A DNA stretch of 64,000 nt, from positions 1-64,000 of the forward strand of contig CANMFQ010000005.1 in the NCBI GenBank assembly GCA_947497145.1. The letters run 5' to 3'. The notes beneath the pieces were generated by a model, which was given only the letters and a program-made list of their open reading frames with translations, was not told where the DNA came from and searched no databases. Origin of the DNA: an uncultured Flavobacteriaceae bacterium. GTDB lineage: Bacteria > Bacteroidota > Bacteroidia > Flavobacteriales > Flavobacteriaceae. Position 1 is the stretch's first letter; the number at the start of each line of letters is the position of its first letter. The translations under genes and the position numbers were made by a program. Shown one piece after another: positions 19,071 through 28,130 of this stretch.

Positions 19071-19910
19071 ATGAATTTGATACGTAGATTTTTCGGTTCT
19101 AAAAAAATAGATTGCCCAAGATGCCTAGGAAAAGGACATGTAGATTGGGATGATATAAAGAGATTAAAAAAGGAATTAAAATGGATGACTGGTCCGTGTG
19201 CATATTGCGAAGGAAAAGGAAAAATAAGTGCCGAGCTACCATCTAAAATTGCTGTTGACGCAACGTATTTAACAACTGACTTATCGTCTAAAGAAAGGCA
19301 AAAACTAATAACCAAAGACGAAGCAGCCATAAAAAGAGCAAAAGAGTTTGAGCTTCATATAGACAATTTCATTGCACAGGTTGAACATTTACATTTCACT
19401 ACTAATATTGAACCGAATGAAATTGCAGATTACTTTCTATCAGGTCAAAATAAATCTGAAATTGACTTGAAAGCTAAGAACCAGCTAATTGATTATATAG
19501 AACGTATAATAAAACAAAAAACAGATTTTAAAACCCCTGATTTTAAAGTAATAGAAACCTATCAACATAAAGAAAAATACTTCATAAAAACCGCAAAATG
19601 GGATTGGCTGAATGAAGAACAAATTTTCCTTGTTCAAAAAGACGATAAACAAAAAAATAAAATGACCACAATGGATTTTTGGCCGCAAGAAATGTTCTTA
19701 GATGCGGATGGAAAAACAAAAATTAAAGATTATTTAAAAAAACTTATTCAACAATACAAGGACAGTGATATGGATGTACCCCCCGATTTAGATGAATTTA
19801 TGATTGAAAATTTAGAAAGTCTGGAGAGTGATCTTAGTGCAATTAAAATAGTTGACCAACCAACTGTAACAAATCCAGTATACGAAATACCTTTATCTAA
19901 GCAAAAATAG
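19071..19910 (+). CDS. Unknown protein with DnaJ-like CxxCxGxG zinc site
   Basis: A 279-residue, apparently cytoplasmic protein. Residues 15-50 contain two half-sites of the type found in the DnaJ zinc centre: CPRCLGKG (Cys15, Cys18) and CAYCEGKG (Cys43, Cys46), separated by a charged helix. This makes a single zinc site rather than DnaJ's two. There is no J domain. The rest is helical and charged (about 70-279), ending near a proline-rich tail. No function can be assigned; the zinc site suggests protein binding. It stands alone, and two closely similar copies of TATATTTG occur near its start and about 150 bp after its stop. Confidence 0.65.
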   Translation: MNLIRRFFGSKKIDCPRCLGKGHVDWDDIKRLKKELKWMTGPCAYCEGKGKISAELPSKIAVDATYLTTDLSSKERQKLITKDEAAIKRAKEFELHIDNFIAQVEHLHFTTNIEPNEIADYFLSGQNKSEIDLKAKNQLIDYIERIIKQKTDFKTPDFKVIETYQHKEKYFIKTAKWDWLNEEQIFLVQKDDKQKNKMTTMDFWPQEMFLDADGKTKIKDYLKKLIQQYKDSDMDVPPDLDEFMIENLESLESDLSAIKIVDQPTVTNPVYEIPLSKQK

Positions 19911-20325
19911 CCCATTTATTATCAAACAAAAACATAACTTTCTAAATCAAGGCTATCAACCTTAGCCAAAGTCCCCTAAAATCAATTACTAGAGTATTCG
20001 CATTGTTTTTAAGCTATTTAAAAATGACTTTTTCAAGTCAAAAATTTGCAATAATCTGCTATATTTGAGTTTTATAAGGCTCTTGGTCGTATAACACGAT
20101 TACGGCTAAAACAAACTTGATTTAAAATACTTTTATGAAATTTCCTGTTCCACCATTCGCCATTCGAGCTTATTATGCCAAACGCCCCTATGTGCACTAT
20201 AAAAAGGTAATGACATTCACTATCGCTACAACCGGAGTTGCTCAGTAGAGCAAATAAAAAATCATTATAAATTCAAAACAATTTTTGCACTAGAAAAACG
20301 ACTACTTCAATAACTTGTTTAAAAA
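19911..20325. other. Intergenic region before the glycosyltransferase
   Basis: About 415 bp without a supported gene. It holds a TATATTTG promoter-like box at 20060-20067 and a 37-codon ORF from an ATG at 20135 to 20248, which has no recognisable features. A weak inverted repeat (GGCT...AGCC) lies near 19952-19967. I see no RNA gene. Confidence 0.5.
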
Positions 20326-21672
20326 ATGCTCAATCAAATAATTAAATATTGCAAACTGCATAAATTAGCCATCTTACTTTCCGTACTAAGTTTGGTTTTT
20401 TATTACGTGTTTGCTTACCAATTAGAGCGAACAGAATTTATAAAACTACTCACTCTTTTTGCGGCGTTATTTTTCTTGTGCTATAAATTAATTCAGTTTG
20501 AAAAATGGAATTTCAAGTTCTTACTTGTTGTTGGTATTTTATGTAGAGCCGTTTTTCTTTTTATTGAACCCAACTTATCACAAGATTTTTATCGCTTTAT
20601 ATGGGATGGCGAGCTAGTGAGTCATTTTATGAACCCTTATTTAAACGTTCCAAACACTTTAATAAAACAACCAGACTTGGTTATTGCCAATGCTCAAGAA
20701 TTGTATGACGGCATGGGCAGCCTCAGCGCCAGACATTATAGCAACTACCCGCCTTTAAATCAGTTGCTTTTTGCTTTGGCAGCATTGCTAGGCGGAAAAA
20801 GTATTGTAGGCACTACCATTGCTATTCGGTTATTTGCCATTGGTGCCGATATCGGTATTTTCTATTTCGGACGAAAACTGCTACGCAACATCAACAAATC
20901 GGCATACCTTATATTTTGGTACTTTTTAAACCCCTTGGTTATTATTGAATTAACAGGCAACCTCCACTTTGAAGGCGTAATGCTTTTCTTTTTTGTATGG
21001 GCATTATACCTGCTTTCTGTACATCGAGTAAAATGGGCAGGAGTCATCTATGCCTGCGCTATCTCTATAAAATTGGTACCCCTATTATTTTTACCCTTAT
21101 TTTTAAAATATTTCAACCTAAAAAAAAGCAGCCTCTTTTACCTCATTGTTGGGGCTACTTCGTTGTTATTATTTGCTCCTTTTTACTCGCCTGATTTTAT
21201 TGCCAACTATTCAAAAACCATTGGACTGTGGTTTTCTAATTTCGAATTCAATGCGGGACTTTACAATGGTATTAAACAAATTGGAATACAGTTTTTTGAT
21301 GCAAAACCTTGGGAACTTATAAAAACCTATGGCAAAATCACACCCATCATTACCATCATCGCCGTTTTGCTTTTCACCTTTTTAAGAAAAAACCAAAAGC
21401 TATCAGTTCTCATCAGCTCAATGCTTTGGGTATTAACTTTATACTATTTAATGTCGGCAACGGTACACCCTTGGTACGTAATTTTTCTCGTGGTATTGAG
21501 TATTTTTACTGAATATCGTTTCGCCATAGCCTGGTCAGCAGTAATCATTTTAAGTTATTTTGCCTACTCGCTCAGTGATTTTAAAGAAAACCTCTGGTTA
21601 CTTGCTATTGAATATATCGCAGTTTATACCTTCTTGATTTATGAAATTATAGCTCATCGTAACAAAACATGA
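20326..21672 (+). CDS. GT-C-fold membrane glycosyltransferase (mannosyltransferase-like)
   Basis: A 448-residue integral membrane protein with about 10-12 hydrophobic helices spread over its whole length. The early loop LSQDFYRFIWDGELVSHFMNPY carries the acidic residues typical of polyprenyl-phosphate-sugar-dependent GT-C enzymes (GT87 / PIG-M-like). A further motif, SNYPPLNQLLFALAALL, matches the family's YPPL segment. It is predicted to transfer a sugar from a lipid-phosphate donor at the membrane to a lipid or glycan acceptor. Upstream and downstream genes are unrelated, so the acceptor is unknown. The arginine leader begins 64 bp after its stop. Confidence 0.8.
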   Translation: MLNQIIKYCKLHKLAILLSVLSLVFYYVFAYQLERTEFIKLLTLFAALFFLCYKLIQFEKWNFKFLLVVGILCRAVFLFIEPNLSQDFYRFIWDGELVSHFMNPYLNVPNTLIKQPDLVIANAQELYDGMGSLSARHYSNYPPLNQLLFALAALLGGKSIVGTTIAIRLFAIGADIGIFYFGRKLLRNINKSAYLIFWYFLNPLVIIELTGNLHFEGVMLFFFVWALYLLSVHRVKWAGVIYACAISIKLVPLLFLPLFLKYFNLKKSSLFYLIVGATSLLLFAPFYSPDFIANYSKTIGLWFSNFEFNAGLYNGIKQIGIQFFDAKPWELIKTYGKITPIITIIAVLLFTFLRKNQKLSVLISSMLWVLTLYYLMSATVHPWYVIFLVVLSIFTEYRFAIAWSAVIILSYFAYSLSDFKENLWLLAIEYIAVYTFLIYEIIAHRNKT

Positions 21673-21721
21673 AATTTTTGTAAAAAAAACCTCCTTCTGT
21701 AGGTTAATTCAAGATAATTTG

Positions 21722-21729
21722 TACATTTG
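21722..21729 (+). promoter_or_regulatory. Candidate -7 promoter box of the arginine operon
   Basis: TACATTTG fits the Bacteroidota TAnnTTTG consensus and lies 7 bp before the leader-peptide start. Transcription would then begin almost at the leader ATG, giving a very short 5' end. No clear -33 box is visible. Confidence 0.5.
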
Positions 21730-21736
21730 AAAGGTA

Positions 21737-21820
21737 ATGAAAGGACAAAACTACATAACGACTACAATAAGCACTACTGCTCAGGTACGTCCATTCTCTC
21801 CACGCCGTCGCCGCCCGTAA
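21737..21820 (+). CDS. Arginine-operon leader peptide (attenuation)
   Basis: A 27-codon ORF with ATG at 21737 and TAA ending at 21820. The product begins MKGQNYITTTISTTA and ends VRPFSPRRRRP: four consecutive Arg codons (CGC CGT CGC CGC) plus one earlier, immediately before the stop. It sits 88 bp upstream of the first gene of an operon that makes arginine. Short, near the promoter, with clustered codons for the operon's end product: these are the defining features of a ribosome-mediated attenuator. When charged Arg-tRNA is scarce, the ribosome should stall at the Arg run and change folding of the downstream RNA. It also has a Thr/Ile-rich stretch of unknown meaning. Confidence 0.78.
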   Translation: MKGQNYITTTISTTAQVRPFSPRRRRP

Positions 21821-21859
21821 GGGTGTATATAAATTATGGAAATAGGTGAGTCCATTTCC
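21812..21859 (+). promoter_or_regulatory. Candidate attenuator RNA structures of the arginine operon
   Basis: Two hairpins follow the Arg codon run. CGCCC-GTAA-GGGTG (21812-21825) includes the last Arg and Pro codons and puts the leader stop in its loop, so a stalled ribosome would prevent it. GGAAAT (21838-21843) pairs with ATTTCC (21854-21859), with inner GG/CC pairs. An alternative pairing of TCCAT near 21789 with ATGGA at 21836-21840 is possible. No clear T run follows the second hairpin, so the terminator form is not settled. Confidence 0.45.
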
Positions 21860-21908
21860 GCAAAACGACAATCACATTTTATTTACTTTCTAAATCTCTT
21901 TTGTAGCA

Positions 21909-22523
21909 ATGAAAATAGTTATTGCTAATGCATCACATTTTAAGTACGCACAAACCATTTGTGACACCATTGCCGATTCGGCACAGGTACGTGGAACGGG
22001 TATTGCTAAGCGTACTCCAGAGTACATTAAGAAAAAACTCGAAAACGGCAATGCCGTCATTGCTTTAGAAGGCGATACTTTTGCTGGTTTCTGTTATATT
22101 GAAGTTTGGGGACATGAAAAATTTGTTGCCAATTCAGGACTTATTGTACATCCTGATTTTAGAAATCAAGGATTAGCAAAAAAAATAAAAAAGGCCATTT
22201 TTGAGCTTTCCATTACCAAATTTCCCAATGCCAAAATATTTGGCATCACTACGGGTCTTGCGGTAATGAAAATAAATTATGACCTAGGATACAAACCCGT
22301 TACATTCTCAGAATTAACAGATGACCCCGATTTTTGGAAAGGATGTCAAACCTGCAAAAATTTTGATGTGCTAACCCGTACAGACCAAAAAATGTGCCTG
22401 TGTACTGGCATGCTCTATGACCCTGAATCGGCAACGAAAAAAGATAAAATAGTGAATGGAAAAGCTTTTAAAAGACTAAAAAGCATTAAGGAAAGCTTGT
22501 TTTTAAAAAAGAAAAGTAAATAA
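21909..22523 (+). CDS. GNAT N-acyltransferase, probable N-acylglutamate synthase
   Basis: A 204-residue GNAT-fold protein and the first gene after the arginine leader. The acyl-CoA-binding segment is LIVHPDFRNQGLAKKIKKAI (about 78-97). The C-terminal third has a Cys-rich stretch, CQTCKNFDVLTRTDQKMCLC, that could bind zinc and is not typical of GNAT enzymes. The window contains every other arginine step but no classical ArgA or ArgJ, so this enzyme most plausibly acylates glutamate, using acetyl- or succinyl-CoA. That role is inferred from position and from the same arrangement in related genomes as I know them. Confidence 0.7.
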   Translation: MKIVIANASHFKYAQTICDTIADSAQVRGTGIAKRTPEYIKKKLENGNAVIALEGDTFAGFCYIEVWGHEKFVANSGLIVHPDFRNQGLAKKIKKAIFELSITKFPNAKIFGITTGLAVMKINYDLGYKPVTFSELTDDPDFWKGCQTCKNFDVLTRTDQKMCLCTGMLYDPESATKKDKIVNGKAFKRLKSIKESLFLKKKSK

Positions 22524-22640
22524 AAGTCGAATGAGCGGCATACTTGCTAATTCAACAATGTATCATGCTCACAATGACGAAATCTAAAAAAATAAAATAA
22601 AACTGCGGCTTTTGCAGTAACACAAATAAACACATAACTC

Positions 22641-23825
22641 ATGAAATTAGTTTTAGCATACAGTGGCGGATTAGACACTTCTTACTGCGCCAAATATTTA
22701 AGTAAAGAAAAAGGATATGAAGTACATGCGGTAAGTGTAAACACCGGAGGGTTTTCTGCTGAAGAAATAGCAACTATCAAAGAAAAAGCACTACAATTGG
22801 GGGCTACTTCTTACACTTCTATAGATGCTATAAAAACCTTTTATGACAAAGTGGTTAAGTATCTTATTTTTGGCAACGTTTTAAAAAATAACACCTACCC
22901 ATTATCGGTGAGTGCTGAACGTATTGTACAAGCCATTGAAATTGTAAATCACGCAAAAAAAATAGGTGCTAAATATATTGCACATGGCAGTACTGGAGCA
23001 GGTAACGACCAAGTACGATTTGATATGATTTTTCAAATTATCGCTCCTGAGATAGAAATTATCACGCCTATTAGAGACCATCAATTATCACGAGAAACCG
23101 AAATTGAGTACCTCAAAGAAAATGGTGTAAATTACTCATGGGAAAAGGCAAAATACTCTATTAACAAAGGGCTATGGGGCACCTCTGTTGGTGGCGAAGA
23201 AACCTTAACTTCTGAGAAGCCTCTGCCCGATAGCGCCTACCCTAGCCAATTACAAGAAAAGAACCCAGCCGAAGTAAAACTTACTTTTGAAAAAGGAGAA
23301 TTAGTTGCTATTGATGGAGTTACTGATAGTCCCGTTGCTAATATTGAAAAGCTCGATGCCATGGCGTCAAAATATGCAATCGGCCGAGACATTCATGTAG
23401 GCGATACCATTATTGGTATTAAAGGGCGTGTTGGTTTTGAAGCTCCAGCCTCTTTGATTATTATAAAGGCGCATCACCTTTTAGAAAAACACACGCTGAC
23501 CAAATGGCAACAGTATCAAAAAGAACAGCAAGGAAATTTCTACGGAATGCTCTTGCATGAGGGTAATTACCTCGATGCCGTTATGAGAAATATTGAAGCC
23601 TTTTTAACCGACACACAAAAAACCGTTTCGGGTGATGTATTTGTAGGCTTATACCCCTTTCAATTTCGATTAAATGGTATTGCATCGAAACATGATTTAA
23701 TGAATGCCTCTTTTGGAAGCTATGGTGAAATGAATAAGGCTTGGTCTGCCGATGATGCCAAAGGTTTTATCAAAATTTTATCGAATTCAGGAAAAATTTA
23801 CAATCACGTAAACAAAGAAATCTAA
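22641..23825 (+). CDS. argG: Argininosuccinate synthase
   Basis: A 394-residue enzyme condensing citrulline and aspartate, with ATP, to argininosuccinate. The N-terminal PP-loop is LVLAYSGGLDTSYCAKYL, and HGSTGAGNDQVRFD carries the aspartate/citrulline-binding residues. Length matches the family. It is the second gene of the operon, 117 bp after the GNAT gene; that gap includes a small hairpin (CTGC...GCAG, near 22602) but no clear terminator. Cytoplasmic. Confidence 0.96.
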   Translation: MKLVLAYSGGLDTSYCAKYLSKEKGYEVHAVSVNTGGFSAEEIATIKEKALQLGATSYTSIDAIKTFYDKVVKYLIFGNVLKNNTYPLSVSAERIVQAIEIVNHAKKIGAKYIAHGSTGAGNDQVRFDMIFQIIAPEIEIITPIRDHQLSRETEIEYLKENGVNYSWEKAKYSINKGLWGTSVGGEETLTSEKPLPDSAYPSQLQEKNPAEVKLTFEKGELVAIDGVTDSPVANIEKLDAMASKYAIGRDIHVGDTIIGIKGRVGFEAPASLIIIKAHHLLEKHTLTKWQQYQKEQQGNFYGMLLHEGNYLDAVMRNIEAFLTDTQKTVSGDVFVGLYPFQFRLNGIASKHDLMNASFGSYGEMNKAWSADDAKGFIKILSNSGKIYNHVNKEI

Positions 23826-23857
23826 TCGGTTTAGGTATTAAGAAATAAAACTAGGAT

Positions 23858-24832
23858 ATGATTAAAGCAGGTATTATAGGTGGTTCAGGATATACTGGAG
23901 GAGAATTGATTCGAATTCTATTAAACCACGCACAAGTTGAAATTGATTTTGTGTATAGCACCACTAGAGCTGGCAAAGAAATTTCAACTGCACATCCCGA
24001 TGTTTTGGGCACCACCGATTTAGTTTTCACAGGCGCGGTAAACCCTACGGTAGATGTTGTTTTTCTATGTTTAGGACACGGTAATTCTACTAAATTTTTA
24101 AATGAAAACGCTTTTTCTAAAAACACAAAAATTATTGATTTAAGTAATGATTTTCGGTTACAGGAAGCGGCTAATTTCAATGAAAAATCATTCGTTTACG
24201 GCTTGCCAGAACTTAACAAAGCTAGCATACAAAACGCTAATTACATTGCCAATCCGGGCTGCTTTGCTACCGCCATTCAATTGGGCTTATTACCCCTTGC
24301 AAAGGCTAAAAAACTACAACATACCATTCATGTTAATGCCGTCACAGGAAGTACAGGCGCTGGTGTTAGTCCATCAGCCACAACCCATTTTAGCTGGCGA
24401 AATAGCAATGTGAGCTGGTACAAGCCTTTTACGCATCAACATTTGGGAGAAATAAACGAAAGCCTACAATCATTACAGCAAAATACGGGCGAGCTTATTT
24501 TTCTACCCAATAGAGGTAATTTTACTCGGGGTATTTTCGCCACTGCCTACACGCATTTTGAAGGTTCTGAAGACGAAGCAATAGCCTTGTACAAAGGTTT
24601 TTATGAAACGGCGGCTTTTACCCAAGTTACGGCAGCCCCCATACAACTAAAACAGGTGGTAAATACCAATCAATGTCACATTCATATACACAAACATAAA
24701 CATACGCTGCTTATCACCTCTGCTATTGACAACTTGCTAAAAGGGGCTTCAGGGCAGGCAGTTCAAAATATGAACCTAATGTTTGGGTTTCCTGAAAACG
24801 AAGGCTTGCAATTAAAAGCTAGTGTTTTTTAG
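23858..24832 (+). CDS. argC: N-acyl-gamma-glutamyl-phosphate reductase
   Basis: A 324-residue NADPH-dependent reductase making the N-acylglutamate semialdehyde. It has a Rossmann motif at the start (IIGGSGYTGGELIRILL) and the catalytic Cys in NPGCFATAIQLGLLPL. It acts after ArgB and before ArgD, and lies 32 bp after argG. Whether its substrate is acetylated or succinylated follows from the ArgF' question. Confidence 0.95.
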   Translation: MIKAGIIGGSGYTGGELIRILLNHAQVEIDFVYSTTRAGKEISTAHPDVLGTTDLVFTGAVNPTVDVVFLCLGHGNSTKFLNENAFSKNTKIIDLSNDFRLQEAANFNEKSFVYGLPELNKASIQNANYIANPGCFATAIQLGLLPLAKAKKLQHTIHVNAVTGSTGAGVSPSATTHFSWRNSNVSWYKPFTHQHLGEINESLQSLQQNTGELIFLPNRGNFTRGIFATAYTHFEGSEDEAIALYKGFYETAAFTQVTAAPIQLKQVVNTNQCHIHIHKHKHTLLITSAIDNLLKGASGQAVQNMNLMFGFPENEGLQLKASVF

Positions 24833-24908
24833 CGGATACCAGTAATACATAAACCCAATAACAAACGAATAAAAACCAAAAAATCCCCTAAGTATAAAAT
24901 ATCAAATC

Positions 24909-25709
24909 ATGAAAATAGCCATCATAGGAGCAGGAAATTTAGGATTATCAATTGCAAAAGGCATATTGAATAACAAGGGGCGTAATCAATTGTACTTAAC
25001 CAAACGAAACCCTACCGAGCTTTACAGTTTTGAAAAGTACGGTAATGTCATCATCACTTCCGATAATAGAGAAGCGGTAAAAAAATCGGATATATTAATT
25101 TTTGCGGTGCAACCTAGTCAACTAGAAACCATTTTAGAAAATATCAAAGACCTATTGACCGCAAAACATGTAATCATATCAACGATTACGGGTTTTAGTA
25201 TTGCTAGAATAGAAGCTATAGTTGGCGCTAAACACAATATTATACGAAGTATGCCCAATACGGCTATTTCGGTAGGCAAATCTATGACCTGCATTTGTGC
25301 CAATGAAAAAGGAAAAAAACGTATCGATTTAGCCAAATCTATATTTAATCGCATGGGGCATTCTTTAGAAATACCAGAAGAGCAAATGCAAGCGGCTACC
25401 GTTATTTGTGCCAGTGGTATTGCTTTTTGGATGCGTTTAATTCGCGCAACCACACAGGGTGCAATTCAATTGGGTTTTGATGCCCAAGAAGCCCAAGAAT
25501 TAGCGATGAACACCTGTAATGGAGCAGCTGAGTTACTTATACAATCTGAAAGTCATCCGGAAGCAGAAATTGATAAGGTAACCACCCCAAAAGGATGCAC
25601 CATCCAAGGCTTGAATGAAATGGAGCACCAAGGTTTAAGCTCGTCCCTCATTCAAGGTATTGTAGCATCGTTTGAAAAAATTAGCGCCATAAAAGAACAA
25701 CAACTTTAG
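24909..25709 (+). CDS. proC: Pyrroline-5-carboxylate reductase
   Basis: A 266-residue enzyme catalysing the last step of proline synthesis. It has an N-terminal dinucleotide-binding motif (IAIIGAGNLGLSIAKGIL), the conserved SMPNTAISVGKS segment and the C-terminal family block TTPKGCTIQGLNEME. It is embedded in the arginine operon 76 bp after argC. Proline and arginine both start from glutamate semialdehyde-type intermediates, so coexpression makes sense but implies proline synthesis is tied to arginine control. Confidence 0.94.
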   Translation: MKIAIIGAGNLGLSIAKGILNNKGRNQLYLTKRNPTELYSFEKYGNVIITSDNREAVKKSDILIFAVQPSQLETILENIKDLLTAKHVIISTITGFSIARIEAIVGAKHNIIRSMPNTAISVGKSMTCICANEKGKKRIDLAKSIFNRMGHSLEIPEEQMQAATVICASGIAFWMRLIRATTQGAIQLGFDAQEAQELAMNTCNGAAELLIQSESHPEAEIDKVTTPKGCTIQGLNEMEHQGLSSSLIQGIVASFEKISAIKEQQL

Positions 25710-25806
25710 TATACGTAACTGCTAAATTTTATTTTTCGGCGCATAAAAATCGTTAAACCAACTATACTAACACCGTGCTAGTAAAACGCACAAAGCATAT
25801 ACAACT

Positions 25807-26934
25807 ATGAATCTATTTGATGTTTATCCATTATATGATGTAACACCTGTTTCGGCCAAAGGCAATGTAGTAATTGACGATAAAGGTGAGGAGTATTTAG
25901 ATTATTATGGCGGTCATGCTGTAATTTCTATTGGTCATTCACACCCCCATTATGTACAACGCTTAAAAGGGCAATTAGATAAAATTGGGTTTTATAGCAA
26001 TGCTGTTCAAAATCCGTTACAACAAGAATTGGCTAGTAAATTGGGGCAACTTTCTGGTTGTGATGATTACAGTCTGTTTCTCTGTAATTCTGGAGCTGAG
26101 GCGAATGAAAACGCCTTAAAACTAGCATCATTTCACACAGGAAAAAATAGGGTTATCGCCTTTAAAAATGGGTTTCATGGACGTACCTCTGCGGCAGTTG
26201 CTGCCAGCGATAACGAAAAAATAAATGCGCCCTTAAACAAGCAACAAAAGGTAAGTATTTTACCCCTTAATGATATTGGTAGCTTTACTACTGAAATAAC
26301 CAAAGGAGATGTGTGTGCTGTGATTATTGAAGCTATTCAAGGTGTTGGTGGGCTTGACGAACCTACGACGCAATTCTACCAAGAAATAGCACGCTTATGT
26401 AAAGAAAATAATGTAGTACTTATCGCTGATGAGGTACAATCAGGCTTTGGCAGAAGTGGTTTGTTTTTTGGTTTTCAGCACCATAATATTCAACCTGATA
26501 TTATTAGTATTGCCAAGGGAATGGGAAATGGTTTCCCTGTGGGAGGCGTATTAATTCACGAGCACATTAAAGCTTCCTATGGTTTGCTTGGCACTACCTT
26601 TGGTGGTAATCATCTTGCTTGTACGGCAACACTAGCCGTCTTGGAGGTATTAGCAGAAGAAAAACTTATTGAAAACGCTGCCCAATTAGGCGAATATTTT
26701 AATAAAAAAGCAGCCGAAATTCCGCAAGTAAAACAAACCAAAGGTAGAGGCTTAATGCTAGGCTTGGAGTTTGATTTTGAAGTAGCCGAACTAAGAAAAA
26801 AATTAATTTACAACCAGCACTTATTTACGGGCGGAGCAAAAGACAAGCATGTGCTTCGTATTTTACCTGCTCTAAATATTACCAAAAAAGATATCGATAT
26901 CTTCTTTAACGCTCTTAAAGCTGAACTAAATTGA
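25807..26934 (+). CDS. argD: N-acylornithine aminotransferase
   Basis: A 375-residue class III PLP aminotransferase converting the N-acylglutamate semialdehyde to N-acylornithine. Visible motifs are CNSGAEANENALKLA (cofactor phosphate binding), ADEVQSGFGRSG and the PLP lysine in IAKGMGNGFPVGG. Its TGA overlaps the TTG start of proA by 4 bp (TTGA), so the two are probably translationally coupled. A 97-bp gap precedes it. Confidence 0.93.
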   Translation: MNLFDVYPLYDVTPVSAKGNVVIDDKGEEYLDYYGGHAVISIGHSHPHYVQRLKGQLDKIGFYSNAVQNPLQQELASKLGQLSGCDDYSLFLCNSGAEANENALKLASFHTGKNRVIAFKNGFHGRTSAAVAASDNEKINAPLNKQQKVSILPLNDIGSFTTEITKGDVCAVIIEAIQGVGGLDEPTTQFYQEIARLCKENNVVLIADEVQSGFGRSGLFFGFQHHNIQPDIISIAKGMGNGFPVGGVLIHEHIKASYGLLGTTFGGNHLACTATLAVLEVLAEEKLIENAAQLGEYFNKKAAEIPQVKQTKGRGLMLGLEFDFEVAELRKKLIYNQHLFTGGAKDKHVLRILPALNITKKDIDIFFNALKAELN

Positions 26935-28130
26935 AAAAACAACTCAATATTACCCAACGCAATGCGGTATTAACTTCAATGGCGCAGCTCATTAAAGCCA
27001 ATGAAACTAGTATTCTTGAAGCTAACAAAAAGGATTTAAAAAAATACGATGGTAGTGATATTGCCATGCGTGACCGCCTAAAAGTAGATAACAGCAAAAT
27101 TAAGGGGATGATTTTATCCTTAGAACAGCTGGCCAATGCGACAGACCCATTAGGTGTAGAACGCTATGCATTCACTCACGAAAACGGCATGCAAATATCT
27201 AATAAAACGGCACCTTTTGGTACACTTTTAATTATTTATGAATCGCGCCCTGACGTTACTATTGAAGCAGCAGGAATTGCTTTTAAATCTGGAAATAAAA
27301 TTCTTTTAAAAGGCGGTAAAGAATCCCTTAAAAGTAATTTAATTTTAGTTTCTCTATGGCACAAAGCATTAGAAAAAAATAATTGCAGTACTGATTGGGT
27401 AACCTATTTAGAATTTGACAGAATACAAACACAGGCCTTCTTAGAAAATCCAACACAAAAATTAGATTTAATAGTACCAAGAGGGGGCGAAAAACTTATT
27501 GCCTTTGTAAAACAACATGCCTGTTGCCCTGTAATTGTTAGCGGTAGAGGAAATAATTTTCTCTATGTAGATACCGAGGCAGATTTGCAGATGGCTTTTG
27601 ATATTATCACAAATGCAAAAACAACAAAAATATCGGCCTGCAATGCGCTTGACAAGGTGCTTATAGCATCTGATATGCCTAGAAAACATGAGTTTTTACA
27701 AGGACTAATACAAGAATTACAAAAACATAAGGTCACCATTTTAACAGATGAAAAGCTGGCAAATATTGATGGCACATCACCCATTGAAAATGAGGCAATT
27801 TGGTATGAAGAATTTCTAGATTATAAAATTGCCATCGGTCAAGTTGCAAATTTAGATGAGGCTATTGACAAAATAAACACCTATGGCGGTGGGCATTCGG
27901 CAGCAATAATCACCGCCAATACTGAAAAAGCCAATACCTTTATGAACACTGTAGATACTGCAGCGGCATATCACAATGCCTCTACGCGATTTACAGATGG
28001 CGGGCAATTTGGCCTTGGTGGCGAACTTGCAATAAGCACCGACAAATTACATCAGCGAGGTCCTATTGGCTTACAGCATCTGGTAACCAATAAATGGTAT
28101 ATCATAGGAAATGGGCAGGTGAGAAATTAA
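26931..28130 (+). CDS. proA: Gamma-glutamyl-phosphate reductase
   Basis: A 399-residue enzyme reducing gamma-glutamyl phosphate to glutamate semialdehyde for proline. It has YESRPDVTIEAAGIAFKSGN, KGGKES and the catalytic Cys in TKISACNALDKVL, with GGHSAAIIT near the end. The start is TTG at 26931, overlapping the argD stop. No in-frame ATG gives a complete N-terminus (MKKQLNITQRNAVL is expected of the family), so TTG is the best choice. Confidence 0.94.
   Translation: MKKQLNITQRNAVLTSMAQLIKANETSILEANKKDLKKYDGSDIAMRDRLKVDNSKIKGMILSLEQLANATDPLGVERYAFTHENGMQISNKTAPFGTLLIIYESRPDVTIEAAGIAFKSGNKILLKGGKESLKSNLILVSLWHKALEKNNCSTDWVTYLEFDRIQTQAFLENPTQKLDLIVPRGGEKLIAFVKQHACCPVIVSGRGNNFLYVDTEADLQMAFDIITNAKTTKISACNALDKVLIASDMPRKHEFLQGLIQELQKHKVTILTDEKLANIDGTSPIENEAIWYEEFLDYKIAIGQVANLDEAIDKINTYGGGHSAAIITANTEKANTFMNTVDTAAAYHNASTRFTDGGQFGLGGELAISTDKLHQRGPIGLQHLVTNKWYIIGNGQVRN

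Noticed and set aside
20135-20248. 37-codon ORF before the glycosyltransferase
   Set aside because: No similarity seen and no repeated amino-acid codons that would suggest a leader peptide.
22530-22586. 18-codon ORF between the GNAT gene and argG as a second leader
   Set aside because: No Arg or other codon cluster (one Ser-Gly-Ile type stretch only); likely chance.
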